Shown here: positions 49,769 to 60,084 of the stretch, one piece after another | Numbering within the stretch: the first letter of the stretch is position 1 | Layout: each line of letters begins with the position of its first letter | From: Taibaiella sp. | Lineage (GTDB): Bacteria > Bacteroidota > Bacteroidia > Chitinophagales > Chitinophagaceae | NCBI GenBank assembly: GCA_019638495.1 | Contig: JAHBTQ010000011.1 | Span: 24,258-88,257 of the forward strand | Direction of reading: 5' to 3' | Length of the DNA stretch: 64,000 bases | Position numbers and translations under genes: made by a program | The notes under the pieces: model-generated | What the model was told of the DNA's origin: nothing | What the model saw: the letters and a program-made list of their open reading frames with translations, nothing else | Databases searched by the model: none

Positions 49769-49799
49769 AGGCTAAAGGTAGCAACAATGCGTGGTGCTG

Positions 49800-50900
49800 T
49801 TAGTGATTTCTGCCGTTGATCTTTACCTGATCCAGTATCGGGTTCAGTCGCAGTGAGTCGATCGTCATGTCACTGATTATGATCTTACCGGTTCTCATTG
49901 CGCGCGAAGTGAAGAGGCCGAGGGCGTCCTTACCTTTTACATTAGTGTAAATAGGGGATATCTCGCTCGCCGTGAGTCCTGTGCCCTGGAAGAGCATAGC
50001 CTGCTGGTATTTACTGTAGTCTGATGTGCTAAGGTACAAAGTGAGGTCACAAGGCTCCATAAGGCGATAGGTGTTTGCAGGCGCCTTACCCATGCCTACA
50101 GCCATGGCACTAAACATAGTTTGGTTCTTTATTGTGAAGTCAACTGTCTTCCCCTTGGAGGAGAGTGGAGTATAACCAGCGTCAAAATCATAATAATGGA
50201 AGGTCTTTGCTCCGGTTACTGCGTCTGAATCGACCCAATTAAAGCGAATGATCGTTTGCGCAATCTGCGCAGGGCTTTCCTCGTCATTGTATTTGTATCC
50301 TACAGTCGGAGCGTATGTAGCATAGATATTGAACCCCCGATTTGCAATAGTAGAGAAGAAAGACAGCCCCGAAAGATTAGCAGAGGAATTGTCCAGGAGT
50401 TCCACATAAAAGCCGCCGTAAGTGCCAATTCTCAAATTGTTAATGGCAGGAGCGTCCACAGAGTCAACGTTACCAGTGCTCTTATGGGTTATCTTTAGTC
50501 GGTAAACGTATTGAGGATCGAGTGTATTAGTAAACTTGTAGGCATAGTTTGGTGCTGTAAAAAAAGCCCCTGGCTGCTTTGGATATCCTTCAGCATTCAG
50601 ATCTACCCTGGTCAAAGGAATGGTGTTGACGAACATCTGAGGCTGCGTAACTAAGTAGCGGTCTATACGAACATCGATATCAGAAAAGAAGCTTGAATCG
50701 CTAACCTTTGCCATGTCCACCGCACTTTTATTTTCATCCAGAAAAGCCTTCTGAATGCGAACATAATGTGCGGTGTCGCCCATGTCCAGAAAGCCATAGA
50801 CAACGGTAACGTCTTTGTAGGGTGCTGCAACGTCAAATTTTTCTGAACAGGAAGAGAATAGTATGACGGCTGCAAGAAACGGTAAAATAAACTTGGTCAT
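49800..50900 (-). CDS. Hypothetical lipoprotein, DUF4249-like
   Basis: A 366-residue lipoprotein (lipobox LFSSC, Cys18) with a beta-sandwich-like pattern and VVYGFLDMGDTAHYVRIQKA near the N-terminus. The segment DALGLFTSRAMRTGKI near the C-terminus recalls DUF4249, a Bacteroidota lipoprotein family often next to TonB receptors; here there is none. ATG at 50900 is used because it directly precedes the signal peptide. The 286-bp gap upstream holds A/T-rich sequence with no gene and no clear promoter box. Confidence 0.65.
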   Translation of the reverse strand: MTKFILPFLAAVILFSSCSEKFDVAAPYKDVTVVYGFLDMGDTAHYVRIQKAFLDENKSAVDMAKVSDSSFFSDIDVRIDRYLVTQPQMFVNTIPLTRVDLNAEGYPKQPGAFFTAPNYAYKFTNTLDPQYVYRLKITHKSTGNVDSVDAPAINNLRIGTYGGFYVELLDNSSANLSGLSFFSTIANRGFNIYATYAPTVGYKYNDEESPAQIAQTIIRFNWVDSDAVTGAKTFHYYDFDAGYTPLSSKGKTVDFTIKNQTMFSAMAVGMGKAPANTYRLMEPCDLTLYLSTSDYSKYQQAMLFQGTGLTASEISPIYTNVKGKDALGLFTSRAMRTGKIIISDMTIDSLRLNPILDQVKINGRNH

Positions 50901-51186
50901 TGAAAGTATATATGAAGCTGACAAAGATAATTGAATAGTCGGGAAATGGTTTTTCATGAAGAATCAGTAGATACAAAGAATCGTTAAAATGGCTGTATGA
51001 TATATCTGAGTTATTTTTCGCACCAAAACCAAACCCGGGGAGTCTTATGTGTGTCTCATAGGTAGTGTGCATCAATGAAGTGTGGTACAAATTGCCCTTA
51101 GTTAATTGTTGTCAAATAGACATTTATCTATAATAATTATTCATTATTATTTTGAATTTTCGCAACTTTACGATGAACATTTCCTT

Positions 51187-53862
51187 ATGAGACGATTTTT
51201 GCTCTTGTTGCTCCTGGTTCTTGGGTCTGTTGTTGCAGATGCGCAGACTGCAGAATGCGACAGTATAGACCTTGCCGATACAATACATGCGTGTGAGGGT
51301 TCGACGGTGACGCTCAATGCCACAGTTTATGGTTCAAATACACTGATAAGCCGGGCCTGGACGCCGGCAGCCGGGTTATCTGACCCTACCATCCTGAATC
51401 CGGTACTAACAGCCTGGACATCCGGCTCTTATAAATTGACCTTGAGGACCCTTGCTGATTTTAACCTGGTTGTAAATGGAGACTTTAGCGCGGGAAATAC
51501 CGGGTTTAGTAGTTCCTACACATATGCTGCACCACCCAGCACGACACTTGTTGAAGGAGACTATTCCGTATATACCAATCCTAATGGGGTGCACACCGGG
51601 TTTACGGTGATGGGTGACCACACGACGGGCACGGGTAATATGATGATCATAAATGCCGGACCAACACCGGTAGATGTGTGGTGTCAGACAATAGCTGTAT
51701 CGCCCAACACAGACTATGATTTTTCTGCGTGGTTTGCCAACTGTTCCTCGGTGACCGTGCCCCCTAACATCCCGACACTCCAGTTCAGAATAAATGGTGT
51801 GCTACAGGGGGCTGCAACGCCGGTTACGGCAGCTCCCGGTACCTGGGTAAACTTCTCGACAATATGGAACAGCGGACCGAGCACAACTGCGACGATATGC
51901 ATTTATGATGCTACCACTGTGGCTGCCGGAAATGATTTTGTGATCGATGACATTGCGTTTAAGAGGTATTGCGATATTGCAGATAGCGTATATGTAGAGG
52001 TGCAGGTTCCTGATACAACTTTCTTTTCGCACGATACCGCCCTATGTTCTTATGACTTCCCGATAGGATTGTATTCGCCAGCCGGCTATACCAATTATAC
52101 CTGGAGCACAGGCAGTGGATCTAGCATTGGTATTCCAGCCACAAGCGGAGGCGCGTACTGGGTACGTTCCATTCTTGCATGCGATGTTCGAATGGATACT
52201 TTCCATGTGACATCTTTTCCGGCTCCGGCAGTATACCTGGGGCACGACACAGGATTTTGCATTGGCAATACGTATGTATTGTCTTCACCACAGCCTGCGG
52301 GCAGCACCTGGGTGTGGAGCACCGGAAGTACAATCGATTCTATTCATGTGTCTGCATCCGGTACCTATTCCCTTTCTGTGACCAACAGCTATGGTTGCTC
52401 GGATACTGACGAGGTAGTAATACTTGTTACCACGCCTCCCGTTGTGAACCTGGGGCCTGATACAACTGTATGTAATGGTTCGGCATTTGTGCTGTCCTCT
52501 TCCGTCACGTACACTGCACCTTCTTATCTATGGCAGGATTATTCCACAACCCCTGTGCTCACGGCTACCGCCACAGGCACCTACTGGCTGCAGGTAACTG
52601 AATATGGATGCCCCGGGGCCGACACCATACGTGTTGAATTAAAGTTTGACACCTTCACACTTTACAATCCCGACACTGCCATTTGCAGGGGACAGTCGGT
52701 ACAAGTACGGGCCACTGCTGATGCGGACATGACCTTTCAGTGGCGGCCCACGACCGGCATTGCAAATTCAGTATTGCTGACGCCCCTGATAAAACCGGAC
52801 ACATCGGCAATGTATACCGTGACTACACACATGGAAGGATGCCCCGACCTGCGAGATTCCTTTTATATAGACGTGCAGCCGGTACCCGATCCGTTCCTTG
52901 GGCTAAACCGCCATTTATGCGAGTTTGATAGCGTGCATATCATCAGTTCTGTAGACCCGCCGTGGTATAACCATTATTCCTATCATTGGTCGCCGGGGCT
53001 AGCAGTAGATGATTCAACGATCACTGCTGTTGTGTTTCGCGCGGGCACATCCACAAACATCAAGCTGACCGTGACAACGCCGGCGGGCTGTACAGGAATT
53101 GATTCTGCCATGATGGTCGTTCATCCCGGTAATTTTGCCGTCGGTGGAGGTGATACTACGGTGTGTCCCAATTCGTCAGTTAGATTGTTAGCAGCCGGAG
53201 GTGTTTCTTACAAATGGATACCTTCTACCTACCTGGACGACCCCGAGTCTGCAACGCCATTATCGAAGCCGGAAACGGATCAGAACTATGCCGTAATAGT
53301 GACGAGTGAATATGGATGCCGCGATACCTTGGGAGTGAAGATCAGCGTATCGCCGTCGGCTGTAATGAACCTGGTTGATTCTGTTGTGATCTTTCCCGGG
53401 GAGTCTTATCAGATATCACCTGAAACAAACGGTTCGCGATTTACCTGGACACCATCCGGTGGACTGAGTGGGAAGTTTATATCAAACCCGCTGGCAACGC
53501 CTGAGGTGAGCACACTGTATAGGGTGCAATTTGTAACTGAAGACGGGTGCAGGGCAATTGATTCTATCTACATCAACGTAAATGAGAATGCCCTTATAGC
53601 GGTGCCCAATGCGTTTACACCTGGCGCGGGGTCAAACAGCATCCTTTACCCAAGGAAAAGGGGGCTAGCCACCCTGAAATCTTTCCGTGTTTACAACCGT
53701 TGGGGTAATGTGGTGTTCCAATCCTCAAGTTTCGACGAGGGGTGGGATGGCACCTACAAAGGTGTACCGCAGCCGCTGGGGGTGTATGTTTACACGATAG
53801 AAGCCCAGACTGATAAAGGGCGCGACATAGTGAAGTCGGGGAACGTGACACTACTACGATAG
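51187..53862 (+). CDS. Large secreted protein with T9SS type B (gliding-motility-associated) C-terminal domain
   Basis: An 891-residue protein. Signal peptide (LLLLLLVLGSVVADAQ). An N-terminal carbohydrate-binding-like jelly-roll region follows (LVVNGDFSAGNTGFSS ... FVIDDIAFKRYC, about residues 95-265). Then come five to six PKD/Ig-like repeats of about 80 residues, recognisable by recurring 'LGpDT.iC.g....L......Y.WstGs'. A type B T9SS domain is at the end (VPNAFTPGAGSNSILYP ... KSFRVYNRWGNVVFQ ... GVYVYTIEA). Exported by type IX secretion and likely surface-bound. Adhesion is inferred. Confidence 0.9.
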   Translation: MRRFLLLLLLVLGSVVADAQTAECDSIDLADTIHACEGSTVTLNATVYGSNTLISRAWTPAAGLSDPTILNPVLTAWTSGSYKLTLRTLADFNLVVNGDFSAGNTGFSSSYTYAAPPSTTLVEGDYSVYTNPNGVHTGFTVMGDHTTGTGNMMIINAGPTPVDVWCQTIAVSPNTDYDFSAWFANCSSVTVPPNIPTLQFRINGVLQGAATPVTAAPGTWVNFSTIWNSGPSTTATICIYDATTVAAGNDFVIDDIAFKRYCDIADSVYVEVQVPDTTFFSHDTALCSYDFPIGLYSPAGYTNYTWSTGSGSSIGIPATSGGAYWVRSILACDVRMDTFHVTSFPAPAVYLGHDTGFCIGNTYVLSSPQPAGSTWVWSTGSTIDSIHVSASGTYSLSVTNSYGCSDTDEVVILVTTPPVVNLGPDTTVCNGSAFVLSSSVTYTAPSYLWQDYSTTPVLTATATGTYWLQVTEYGCPGADTIRVELKFDTFTLYNPDTAICRGQSVQVRATADADMTFQWRPTTGIANSVLLTPLIKPDTSAMYTVTTHMEGCPDLRDSFYIDVQPVPDPFLGLNRHLCEFDSVHIISSVDPPWYNHYSYHWSPGLAVDDSTITAVVFRAGTSTNIKLTVTTPAGCTGIDSAMMVVHPGNFAVGGGDTTVCPNSSVRLLAAGGVSYKWIPSTYLDDPESATPLSKPETDQNYAVIVTSEYGCRDTLGVKISVSPSAVMNLVDSVVIFPGESYQISPETNGSRFTWTPSGGLSGKFISNPLATPEVSTLYRVQFVTEDGCRAIDSIYINVNENALIAVPNAFTPGAGSNSILYPRKRGLATLKSFRVYNRWGNVVFQSSSFDEGWDGTYKGVPQPLGVYVYTIEAQTDKGRDIVKSGNVTLLR

Positions 53863-53885
53863 CGAGCATAAATAGGTATATGAAA

Positions 53886-53916
53886 AAGGCCGCTTCCTTA
53901 TGAGGAAAGCGGCCTT
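53886..53916. terminator. Bidirectional terminator
   Basis: Stem AAGGCCGCTTCCT / AGGAAAGCGGCCTT (one bulge), loop TATG, between convergent stops of the T9SS protein and sucA, with A-rich and T-rich flanks. Confidence 0.8.
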
Positions 53917-53938
53917 CTCTATGCTTGTTGTATCGTTT

Positions 53939-56674
53939 CTATTCGAAAGCCTTGTTGACGAGGTCTGCCTGCTCAGTCGCGTGCTTCTTTGAGAAGCCGG
54001 TAGCAGTAGAAGCCCCGGCACTTCGGCTGATGTACCTGATTGGGAAGTTCTCGTCCAGTGTCATTTTCAGGTATGATAATGCCCCCATGTTCTTAGGTTC
54101 TTCCTGTACCCATATCCACTCGGCCTTCTTGTATTTAGCACGGATGGCTTCCAGTTGCTTCATAGGCAAAGGATATATCTGCTCAAGGCGAACGATCGCT
54201 ACGTCTTTGCGATCATCTGCTAGTTGCTTCTCGCTGAGGTCGAAATACATCTTGCCAGAGCAAAGCAGCACGCGCTTTACTTTAGCTGCCGCACCCGCAT
54301 TAGGGTCATCGAGCACCTCACTGAAACCGCCTGACGTAAACTCTTCCATCGCAGAGTAAGACCGTGCATGTCTCAGGTTGGCCTTTGGTGAGAAGTTTAC
54401 CATTGGTTTACGGAAATCCCATGCCAGTTGCCTGCGAAGCGCGTGGAAGAAGTTGGCCGCCGTGGTGATGTTCGTAATAACCATGTTGTACTCAGCGCAA
54501 TTCTGCAGGAACCTTTCCAGTCGTGCGCTTGAGTGTTCCGGTCCGCCACCCTCATATCCGTGAGGCAGCAGCATTACCAGTCCGCACATATTACTCCACT
54601 TTTGCTCTGCACTTGCAATGTACTGGTCAATGATGATCTGCGCACCGTTTGCAAAGTCGCCATACTGTGCTTCCCACAATACCAGGTTGTGCGGGTTTGC
54701 CATTGCATATCCGTATTCAAAGCCGAGAACGGCATATTCGCTCAGAAGGGAGTTGTATATGTAGGGTGTTCCCTGGGCATCCTTGATGTGTGCCAGCCTG
54801 TTATACGGTTGGTTATTGTTCTGGTCGTAGATAACGGCATGCCTGTGTGAGAAGGTGCCACGCTTCACGTCTTCGCCGCTGAGACGCATTTCTTTGCCTT
54901 CTGCAAGTATCGATGCATAGGCCAAAAGCTCACCGGTAGCCCAATCGACTTTACCATCAGCCTCAAAAGTCTTTATCTTGTCCTGCAAAAGCTTTTCCAC
55001 CTTTTTAAGCGGGCTGAAATTTTCAGGCCACTTCATCAACGCTTCGAAATAGGCCTTGAAATCTGCGGCAGATATAGCTGTGGAAGGTGATTGTTCAAAA
55101 TCGGCAGCGGTAGCTTTACGGAGTTCTTTCCACCACAGTTCCGGTTTCTGGTATTTATATGGACGTGGTTTTTGCTTCACCTCATCGAGGCGCTGCTGCA
55201 AGTCATTCCAGAATTGCTTTTCCATTTCCTGTGCCAGGCTGCGCGCTTCTGCTTCTCCCTTGTTTAGCAAATACTGAGTATAAACTTCGCGGGGATTCAG
55301 GTGCTTTTCAATCAGCGCATACAGGCTGGGTTGGGTGAATTTTGGTTCGTCTCCTTCGTTGTGGCCATGCTTTCTATAGCACACCATGTCTATGAAAATG
55401 TCCTCATTATACTTTTGCCTGTAGGCCATTGCAAGCATGCTGCATTTTACCACCGCTTCTGCATCGTCGCCGTTCACATGCAGCACAGGGCATTGTACCA
55501 TTGAGGCTACGCTGGTGCAGTAGTCCGAGGAACGGGCGTCGTCGAAATCGGTGGTGAAGCCTATCTGGTTGTTGATGACAAAATGTATAGTGCCGCCGGT
55601 ATAATAGCCCGGGAGCTTTGACATCTGGAGGAGCTCGTAGATAATGCCCTGGCCTGCTACAGCAGCATCGCCATGTATGAGAATAGGCAGAACCTTGTCA
55701 TATTCCTTGTTGTAAAGCGTATCTGCTTTGGCCCGTGCAAAACCAGTAACAACGGGATTCACCGCTTCCAGGTGCGACGGGTTTGGCGTTAACTGCACAT
55801 TTATTGACTTGCCGGCAGGTGTAACAACATCGCTCTGGAATCCGAGGTGGTACTTTACGTCGCCACTTCCCATAGTCATGTCTTCCGGCATATTGCCTTC
55901 GAATTCAGAGAATATCTGTTCGTAGGTCTTCTTAAGGATGTTTGCAAGGATGTTCAACCTTCCACGATGTGCCATTCCGATAACCACTTCCTGCACGCCT
56001 GATTCTGCTGCGTCATTGATAATAGTATCCAGTGCTGCAATAGTAGCCTCGCCGCCTTCCAGACCGAAGCGTTTCTGGCCAATGAACTTAGTATTCAGAA
56101 ACTTCTCGAATATTACGCCCTCATTTAGCTTTTCCAATATGCGCTTGCGCTGTGACATTGACAGCGGAGTCTGCATAAGATCTTCGTAGGTCTTTTGTAC
56201 CCAATGGCATTTTTCGGTATCGTTGATGTAGGTGTATTCGATACCTACATTAGCAGTGTAGAGCAATTGGAGACGGGCAATAATGTCTTTCAGTTTTCCG
56301 TCCTTCAGTCCTATGAATCGACCGGCAAAAAAGCTGGAGTCCATGTCGCTCGCGCCGAGTCCGTAATGTTCAGGTTCCAATCTTGGTTTCCTGTCGCGGC
56401 GGGCGCGGATAGGATTGGTTGTAGCACAGAGGTGGCCACGCTTGCGATAAGCGCGGATGAGCTCGAATACTGCAAGTTCTTTTTCCAGTTGGCCACCTGC
56501 AACAGGTGCAGCACCGTTGGTCGTTACCGACCCACTGTTATTAATTGCGAAATCAAATCCCTCAAAAAACTTCTTCCACTCCGGGTCTACGGTAGTTGAG
56601 TCTTTCGAAAACTCGCTGTAAAGCGACTCGATGTAAGCGGGCGTTGGGCCAGTGACGTAAGAAAAGTCCTTCAT
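53939..56674 (-). CDS. sucA: 2-oxoglutarate dehydrogenase E1 component
   Basis: Thiamine-diphosphate decarboxylase of the TCA-cycle 2-oxoglutarate dehydrogenase complex. A 911-residue protein. The N-terminal YIESLYSEFSKDSTTVDPEW binds E2. The core has VVIGMAHRGRLNILANIL, LIHGDAAVAGQGIIYE, NNQIGFTTDF and HGDAAVAGQG-type motifs, and the C-terminal half WEAQYGDFANGAQIIIDQYI, LLPHGYEGGGPEHSSARLER. Length is standard. sucB is not adjacent on either side. Confidence 0.97.
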   Translation of the reverse strand: MKDFSYVTGPTPAYIESLYSEFSKDSTTVDPEWKKFFEGFDFAINNSGSVTTNGAAPVAGGQLEKELAVFELIRAYRKRGHLCATTNPIRARRDRKPRLEPEHYGLGASDMDSSFFAGRFIGLKDGKLKDIIARLQLLYTANVGIEYTYINDTEKCHWVQKTYEDLMQTPLSMSQRKRILEKLNEGVIFEKFLNTKFIGQKRFGLEGGEATIAALDTIINDAAESGVQEVVIGMAHRGRLNILANILKKTYEQIFSEFEGNMPEDMTMGSGDVKYHLGFQSDVVTPAGKSINVQLTPNPSHLEAVNPVVTGFARAKADTLYNKEYDKVLPILIHGDAAVAGQGIIYELLQMSKLPGYYTGGTIHFVINNQIGFTTDFDDARSSDYCTSVASMVQCPVLHVNGDDAEAVVKCSMLAMAYRQKYNEDIFIDMVCYRKHGHNEGDEPKFTQPSLYALIEKHLNPREVYTQYLLNKGEAEARSLAQEMEKQFWNDLQQRLDEVKQKPRPYKYQKPELWWKELRKATAADFEQSPSTAISAADFKAYFEALMKWPENFSPLKKVEKLLQDKIKTFEADGKVDWATGELLAYASILAEGKEMRLSGEDVKRGTFSHRHAVIYDQNNNQPYNRLAHIKDAQGTPYIYNSLLSEYAVLGFEYGYAMANPHNLVLWEAQYGDFANGAQIIIDQYIASAEQKWSNMCGLVMLLPHGYEGGGPEHSSARLERFLQNCAEYNMVITNITTAANFFHALRRQLAWDFRKPMVNFSPKANLRHARSYSAMEEFTSGGFSEVLDDPNAGAAAKVKRVLLCSGKMYFDLSEKQLADDRKDVAIVRLEQIYPLPMKQLEAIRAKYKKAEWIWVQEEPKNMGALSYLKMTLDENFPIRYISRSAGASTATGFSKKHATEQADLVNKAFE

Positions 56675-56850
56675 TGCAATAATATGTTCAAAAAAGAACC
56701 GCGAAAATACTGCATTAGGAGCAACAATGAATTTAGAAAAGGATTTTATATGTTCTCCGGTTCTTCAGGATAATTCGCATTAGACAGAGAGGGGCGAGGT
56801 GGTTGCTATGGAATGAAATTAGCCTTACATTTACACCAAATAATGTTTGT

Positions 56851-57123
56851 ATGAAAAAATTGCTCCTTGCCCTTACGGTTGCGGCCACACTCTATTCGTG
56901 CAATAAAGGTGACGACAATCCCTATGGCAACTGGAAATGTACATGCTTTGTGACCACTATGCTCTATGTGCATCCTGAGGACACAGTGCGCTCGGCTAGA
57001 CTTGACACTGTATTTCTCAATGCAAATGAGATGGATAAGAACAGTGCAACTACTTTTTGCAAAAATGCACAAACAAGTTACGTAGATACCTTTGGTAGTA
57101 ACGCAACCTGTACGCTGAAATAG
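56851..57123 (+). CDS. Small hypothetical lipoprotein
   Basis: A 90-residue protein with a signal peptide and lipobox (LYSC, Cys17), followed by four cysteines in the mature part (WKCTCFV, TFCKNA, ATCTL) that probably form disulfides. No family recognised. ATG at 56851 immediately precedes the signal peptide. Confidence 0.7.
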   Translation: MKKLLLALTVAATLYSCNKGDDNPYGNWKCTCFVTTMLYVHPEDTVRSARLDTVFLNANEMDKNSATTFCKNAQTSYVDTFGSNATCTLK

Positions 57124-57144
57124 TCATTATTTGTCAGATAATAT

Positions 57145-57176
57145 GAAAGAGGCCGCTACAAACAGCGGCCTCTTTC
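57145..57176. terminator. Bidirectional terminator
   Basis: Perfect 13-bp stem GAAAGAGGCCGCT / AGCGGCCTCTTTC with a 6-nt loop between convergent genes. Confidence 0.85.
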
Positions 57177-57194
57177 TATGGGGGAGGTACTATA

Positions 57195-58646
57195 TCATCG
57201 CGAAACTTTGCCTCGTCCGCTTTTGGGAGCAGGTTGGTTAGCTACCTTGGGCTGGCCGGCACTTGCTTGCAGCTTGTTTTCCCGGTTAGTAATAAAGTCT
57301 GATAGGCGCTTAAGTATTCCTGTATTGGCCAAATAGAGCGTCATTAGCGGAAGTATCTTGAATAACCCCCTTTTAGCAGAGTTCATGATGGTGTGACTGG
57401 GAATAAGGTGACTAAGCGTGCCAAGGCAGAAATATACTATCGCTATGAACCAAAGGCACCACCGGGCTTCGAAATTTAGCTTTCGCGTGATAACAAGGTC
57501 AACAATAAAGACAGAAAGGAAGAAGTAGAAGAACTGCCCATATACCTGCATCCCTTTGGGTGTAAAGATGAGATCGGTGCATATTGCAATGTTCTTCTCA
57601 ATAATACCAGATAGGTTCATCCAGTCTTTACTGATCAGTTCGCCCAGGCTGAATGGAACCGGAATGAAAGCCTTCATGAAAAGCTTAGCAACAATAAAAT
57701 TGAAAAAGATTGCACCGGACATGAGAATGAGTCCTCGAATAGCAATGTCTTTCACCGGGGTCTTGCGCTTATACAACGACCAGGCAAATGGCAGGGCAAT
57801 AGCAGCGACCATCACCAGCGTTTCGTTACGCAGATAGGTAGCAAAGCCAAACATTGTTGTAACCATCGCCAAATCGTTGAGCTTTTCACCTTCCATATAT
57901 CTCAGGAAAAAGAAGAAGCCGGCAAAGAAGAAGATCATGTTAGGGTAATCATAGAGGATAATGTAAGTATATGCAAATAGGTCGGGTGTAGCCAGGAGAA
58001 TGAGCATGAGGGTGCCAGCAATGACGGGATGCACCCTCTCGCGGAGTAGCGAGTAGAACCAAACGGTGAAGCTGACGAACAGCACACTTAACCACACCTC
58101 GCCAAAAGGCTGCACCAGGAATTTGTAAACAATTTGCAATCCTGTGATGAACGGCGATTTGAAGATATTGTTGGCGGCACCATTTAACCTCAGGTCAACT
58201 GTAAGTGCAGAATTGAGCATAGTGTGTTCCCGCACTGCATATTCGGCGATGAGTTCTGTTCCGGTAAGTACGTCACGTGGAGTAGGAGGGAAATAGTAGC
58301 AACGCCATACGCTGGTGATGATGAGGGCCAGGAAGACGAGGTAAAACGGAATTTCGTAAAGCTGCGGCAATTTGAGTGATGGGAGCTTGATATCCTTATA
58401 TTTTAGGAGTTGAGGCACAGCCAGCAGTGCCGTCAGAATGCCTATACCTACATACATGCTGCCGACGGTAAGCGGTATGTGCATGATCTGAAGCAGGCAC
58501 GGTACAAATGAGACGAGCATAACGCCGCAAATCATTGACAAACATGCAAGCGCTACAAAGGATAGTTGAACCCTGAACAACTTGACAAATCCGCGACCGG
58601 AAATAAATTGGGTCAGCAATAGAAAGAGCAGGCCTGCAATATTCAT
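57195..58646 (-). CDS. Polytopic membrane protein, GT-C-like
   Basis: A 483-residue protein with about 12 transmembrane helices and a large loop after the third or fourth helix (WRCYYFPPTPRDVLTGTELI), a layout typical of GT-C glycosyltransferases or the hydrophobic 'DUF' relatives of ArnT. The C-terminus is basic and disordered. Overlaps the upstream gene by 4 bp (ATGA), so the pair is translationally coupled. Substrate unknown; surface glycan assembly is inferred. Confidence 0.65.
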   Translation of the reverse strand: MNIAGLLFLLLTQFISGRGFVKLFRVQLSFVALACLSMICGVMLVSFVPCLLQIMHIPLTVGSMYVGIGILTALLAVPQLLKYKDIKLPSLKLPQLYEIPFYLVFLALIITSVWRCYYFPPTPRDVLTGTELIAEYAVREHTMLNSALTVDLRLNGAANNIFKSPFITGLQIVYKFLVQPFGEVWLSVLFVSFTVWFYSLLRERVHPVIAGTLMLILLATPDLFAYTYIILYDYPNMIFFFAGFFFFLRYMEGEKLNDLAMVTTMFGFATYLRNETLVMVAAIALPFAWSLYKRKTPVKDIAIRGLILMSGAIFFNFIVAKLFMKAFIPVPFSLGELISKDWMNLSGIIEKNIAICTDLIFTPKGMQVYGQFFYFFLSVFIVDLVITRKLNFEARWCLWFIAIVYFCLGTLSHLIPSHTIMNSAKRGLFKILPLMTLYLANTGILKRLSDFITNRENKLQASAGQPKVANQPAPKSGRGKVSR

Positions 58647-59125
58647 AATTCCAGTTTGTATTTTTTGTAAACAGCTAGTAGGTCAGCCAATTCTTGTTGG
58701 TTATTTATTTTGATCAGCGAAAGCTTGCCCTGAGGGTCAACGACCAGGGCCAGATTAGACTTCATAACTTCCGGACTGTCATACCAAACTGCTTTTTGCC
58801 CCGTCATATAATAAAATACTGTTGGCTCTGGGATGCTCACATCGCGAATGCGTTTTTCTTTTATATAGCCATCTGGCGGCAGTAAAATCAGTGGGTTTTT
58901 GATCTGCTGGTGCCTGGTAAAGTCTGTCATCTGCTTGCACAGCAGGTAGCTAGCTCCATATCTGTTCACCTTCCTCTGCTCCAGGTCTGTCTGTTTCGAC
59001 AGGCTCACAATATCAAATGCCGGGTTCAAAAGATTGGTGTTCATCCAATTGTTGTAAAAAGGCAATTTGAAAAAGGCAAATATTATTAGGATAGATAATA
59101 GTGTGAGGTTGACCTTTAGATGCAT
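58643..59125 (-). CDS. Hypothetical membrane-anchored partner of the GT-C-like protein
   Basis: A 160-residue protein with one N-terminal transmembrane helix (NLTLLSILIIFAFFKLPFY) and a soluble, probably periplasmic, domain containing KNPLILLPPDGYIKEK and PTVFYYMTGQKAVWYDSPEV. No known family. The coupling to the next gene suggests that it works with it. Confidence 0.65.
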   Translation of the reverse strand: MHLKVNLTLLSILIIFAFFKLPFYNNWMNTNLLNPAFDIVSLSKQTDLEQRKVNRYGASYLLCKQMTDFTRHQQIKNPLILLPPDGYIKEKRIRDVSIPEPTVFYYMTGQKAVWYDSPEVMKSNLALVVDPQGKLSLIKINNQQELADLLAVYKKYKLEL

Positions 59126-59155
59126 TGGCAGAGTTTTTTGATCAATGTAAAACTA

Positions 59156-59956
59156 TCAGTTCTTTTTTGTGGGATCATTATTTTTCGCTCTCTGGTCATC
59201 GGACATGCTCATTTCTTTTGCCCTTGCCAAAAACTCAGATGCAAAAATGAACGAGTTGAGACGTTCGTCCCGAGAGTAGATTATCTCCCTGTTTGAGCCT
59301 TCCCACTGCTTCTTTCCCTGGTACATGTATAGAATGTAGTCGCCACTTTCCATCACAGTATTCATGTCGTGGGTATTAATGACGGTAGTGATGTTGTATT
59401 CGTTGGTAATTTCTTTGATTAATTTATCAATCACCAGTGAAGTTTGTGGGTCGAGTCCCGAATTAGGTTCGTCGCAAAAGAGGTATTTGGGATTCATAAC
59501 AATAGCCCGTGCCAGGGCAACACGCTTTTTCATGCCGCCGCTTATTTCGGCCGGGAACTTCTTGTTGGCTTCCTTAAGGTTCACCCGCTCCAGTACTTCA
59601 TTTACCCTGGCCAGTTTTTCGCGGTAGGTGTTGCGCGTAAACATATCGAGCGGAAACATGACGTTGGCCTCAACAGTTTTACTATCAAACAAGGCACTTC
59701 CCTGAAAGAGCATTCCTACTTGTTTCCGTAGATCTTTAAGCTCCGTTTCGTCCATTCTGGTAATGTCCTTTCCCTCGTAGAGTACGGAACCAGAGTCCAC
59801 CGGCATTAATCCGATCATGATCTTCATAAGCACTGTCTTTCCACTGCCGCTGGAGCCAATTATCAGGTTAGTGTTACCCGACTCCATTATTGCAGACACG
59901 TCTTCGATCACAACCTTGCTTCCAAAACTCTTCTTGATATTTTTTATTTCTATCAT
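59156..59956 (-). CDS. ABC transporter ATP-binding protein, MlaF-like
   Basis: A 266-residue ATPase. Walker A IGSSGSGKTVLMK, Q-loop VGMLFQGSALFDSKTV, signature ISGGMKKRVALARAIV, Walker B YLFCDEPNSGLDPQTS. The SGGMKKR signature and FQGSALFDS segment are typical of MlaF-type ATPases that move lipids between membranes with an MlaE permease and an MCE protein. No mlaE or MCE gene is next to it in this window; upstream is a divergent operon. ATG at 59956 is used. Confidence 0.9.
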   Translation of the reverse strand: MIEIKNIKKSFGSKVVIEDVSAIMESGNTNLIIGSSGSGKTVLMKIMIGLMPVDSGSVLYEGKDITRMDETELKDLRKQVGMLFQGSALFDSKTVEANVMFPLDMFTRNTYREKLARVNEVLERVNLKEANKKFPAEISGGMKKRVALARAIVMNPKYLFCDEPNSGLDPQTSLVIDKLIKEITNEYNITTVINTHDMNTVMESGDYILYMYQGKKQWEGSNREIIYSRDERLNSFIFASEFLARAKEMSMSDDQRAKNNDPTKKN

Positions 59957-60084
59957 GCCTATAGATTGCGTGCAAGGGCGAAACTCCGGCACCTTGTGGC
60001 CGCCATAAAAATAGTAGTATTTCGCCAATGCCCACAAATGATATAGGCTGTCTATGTCTATTTAAGTTGCATGGCTATTGAAAA

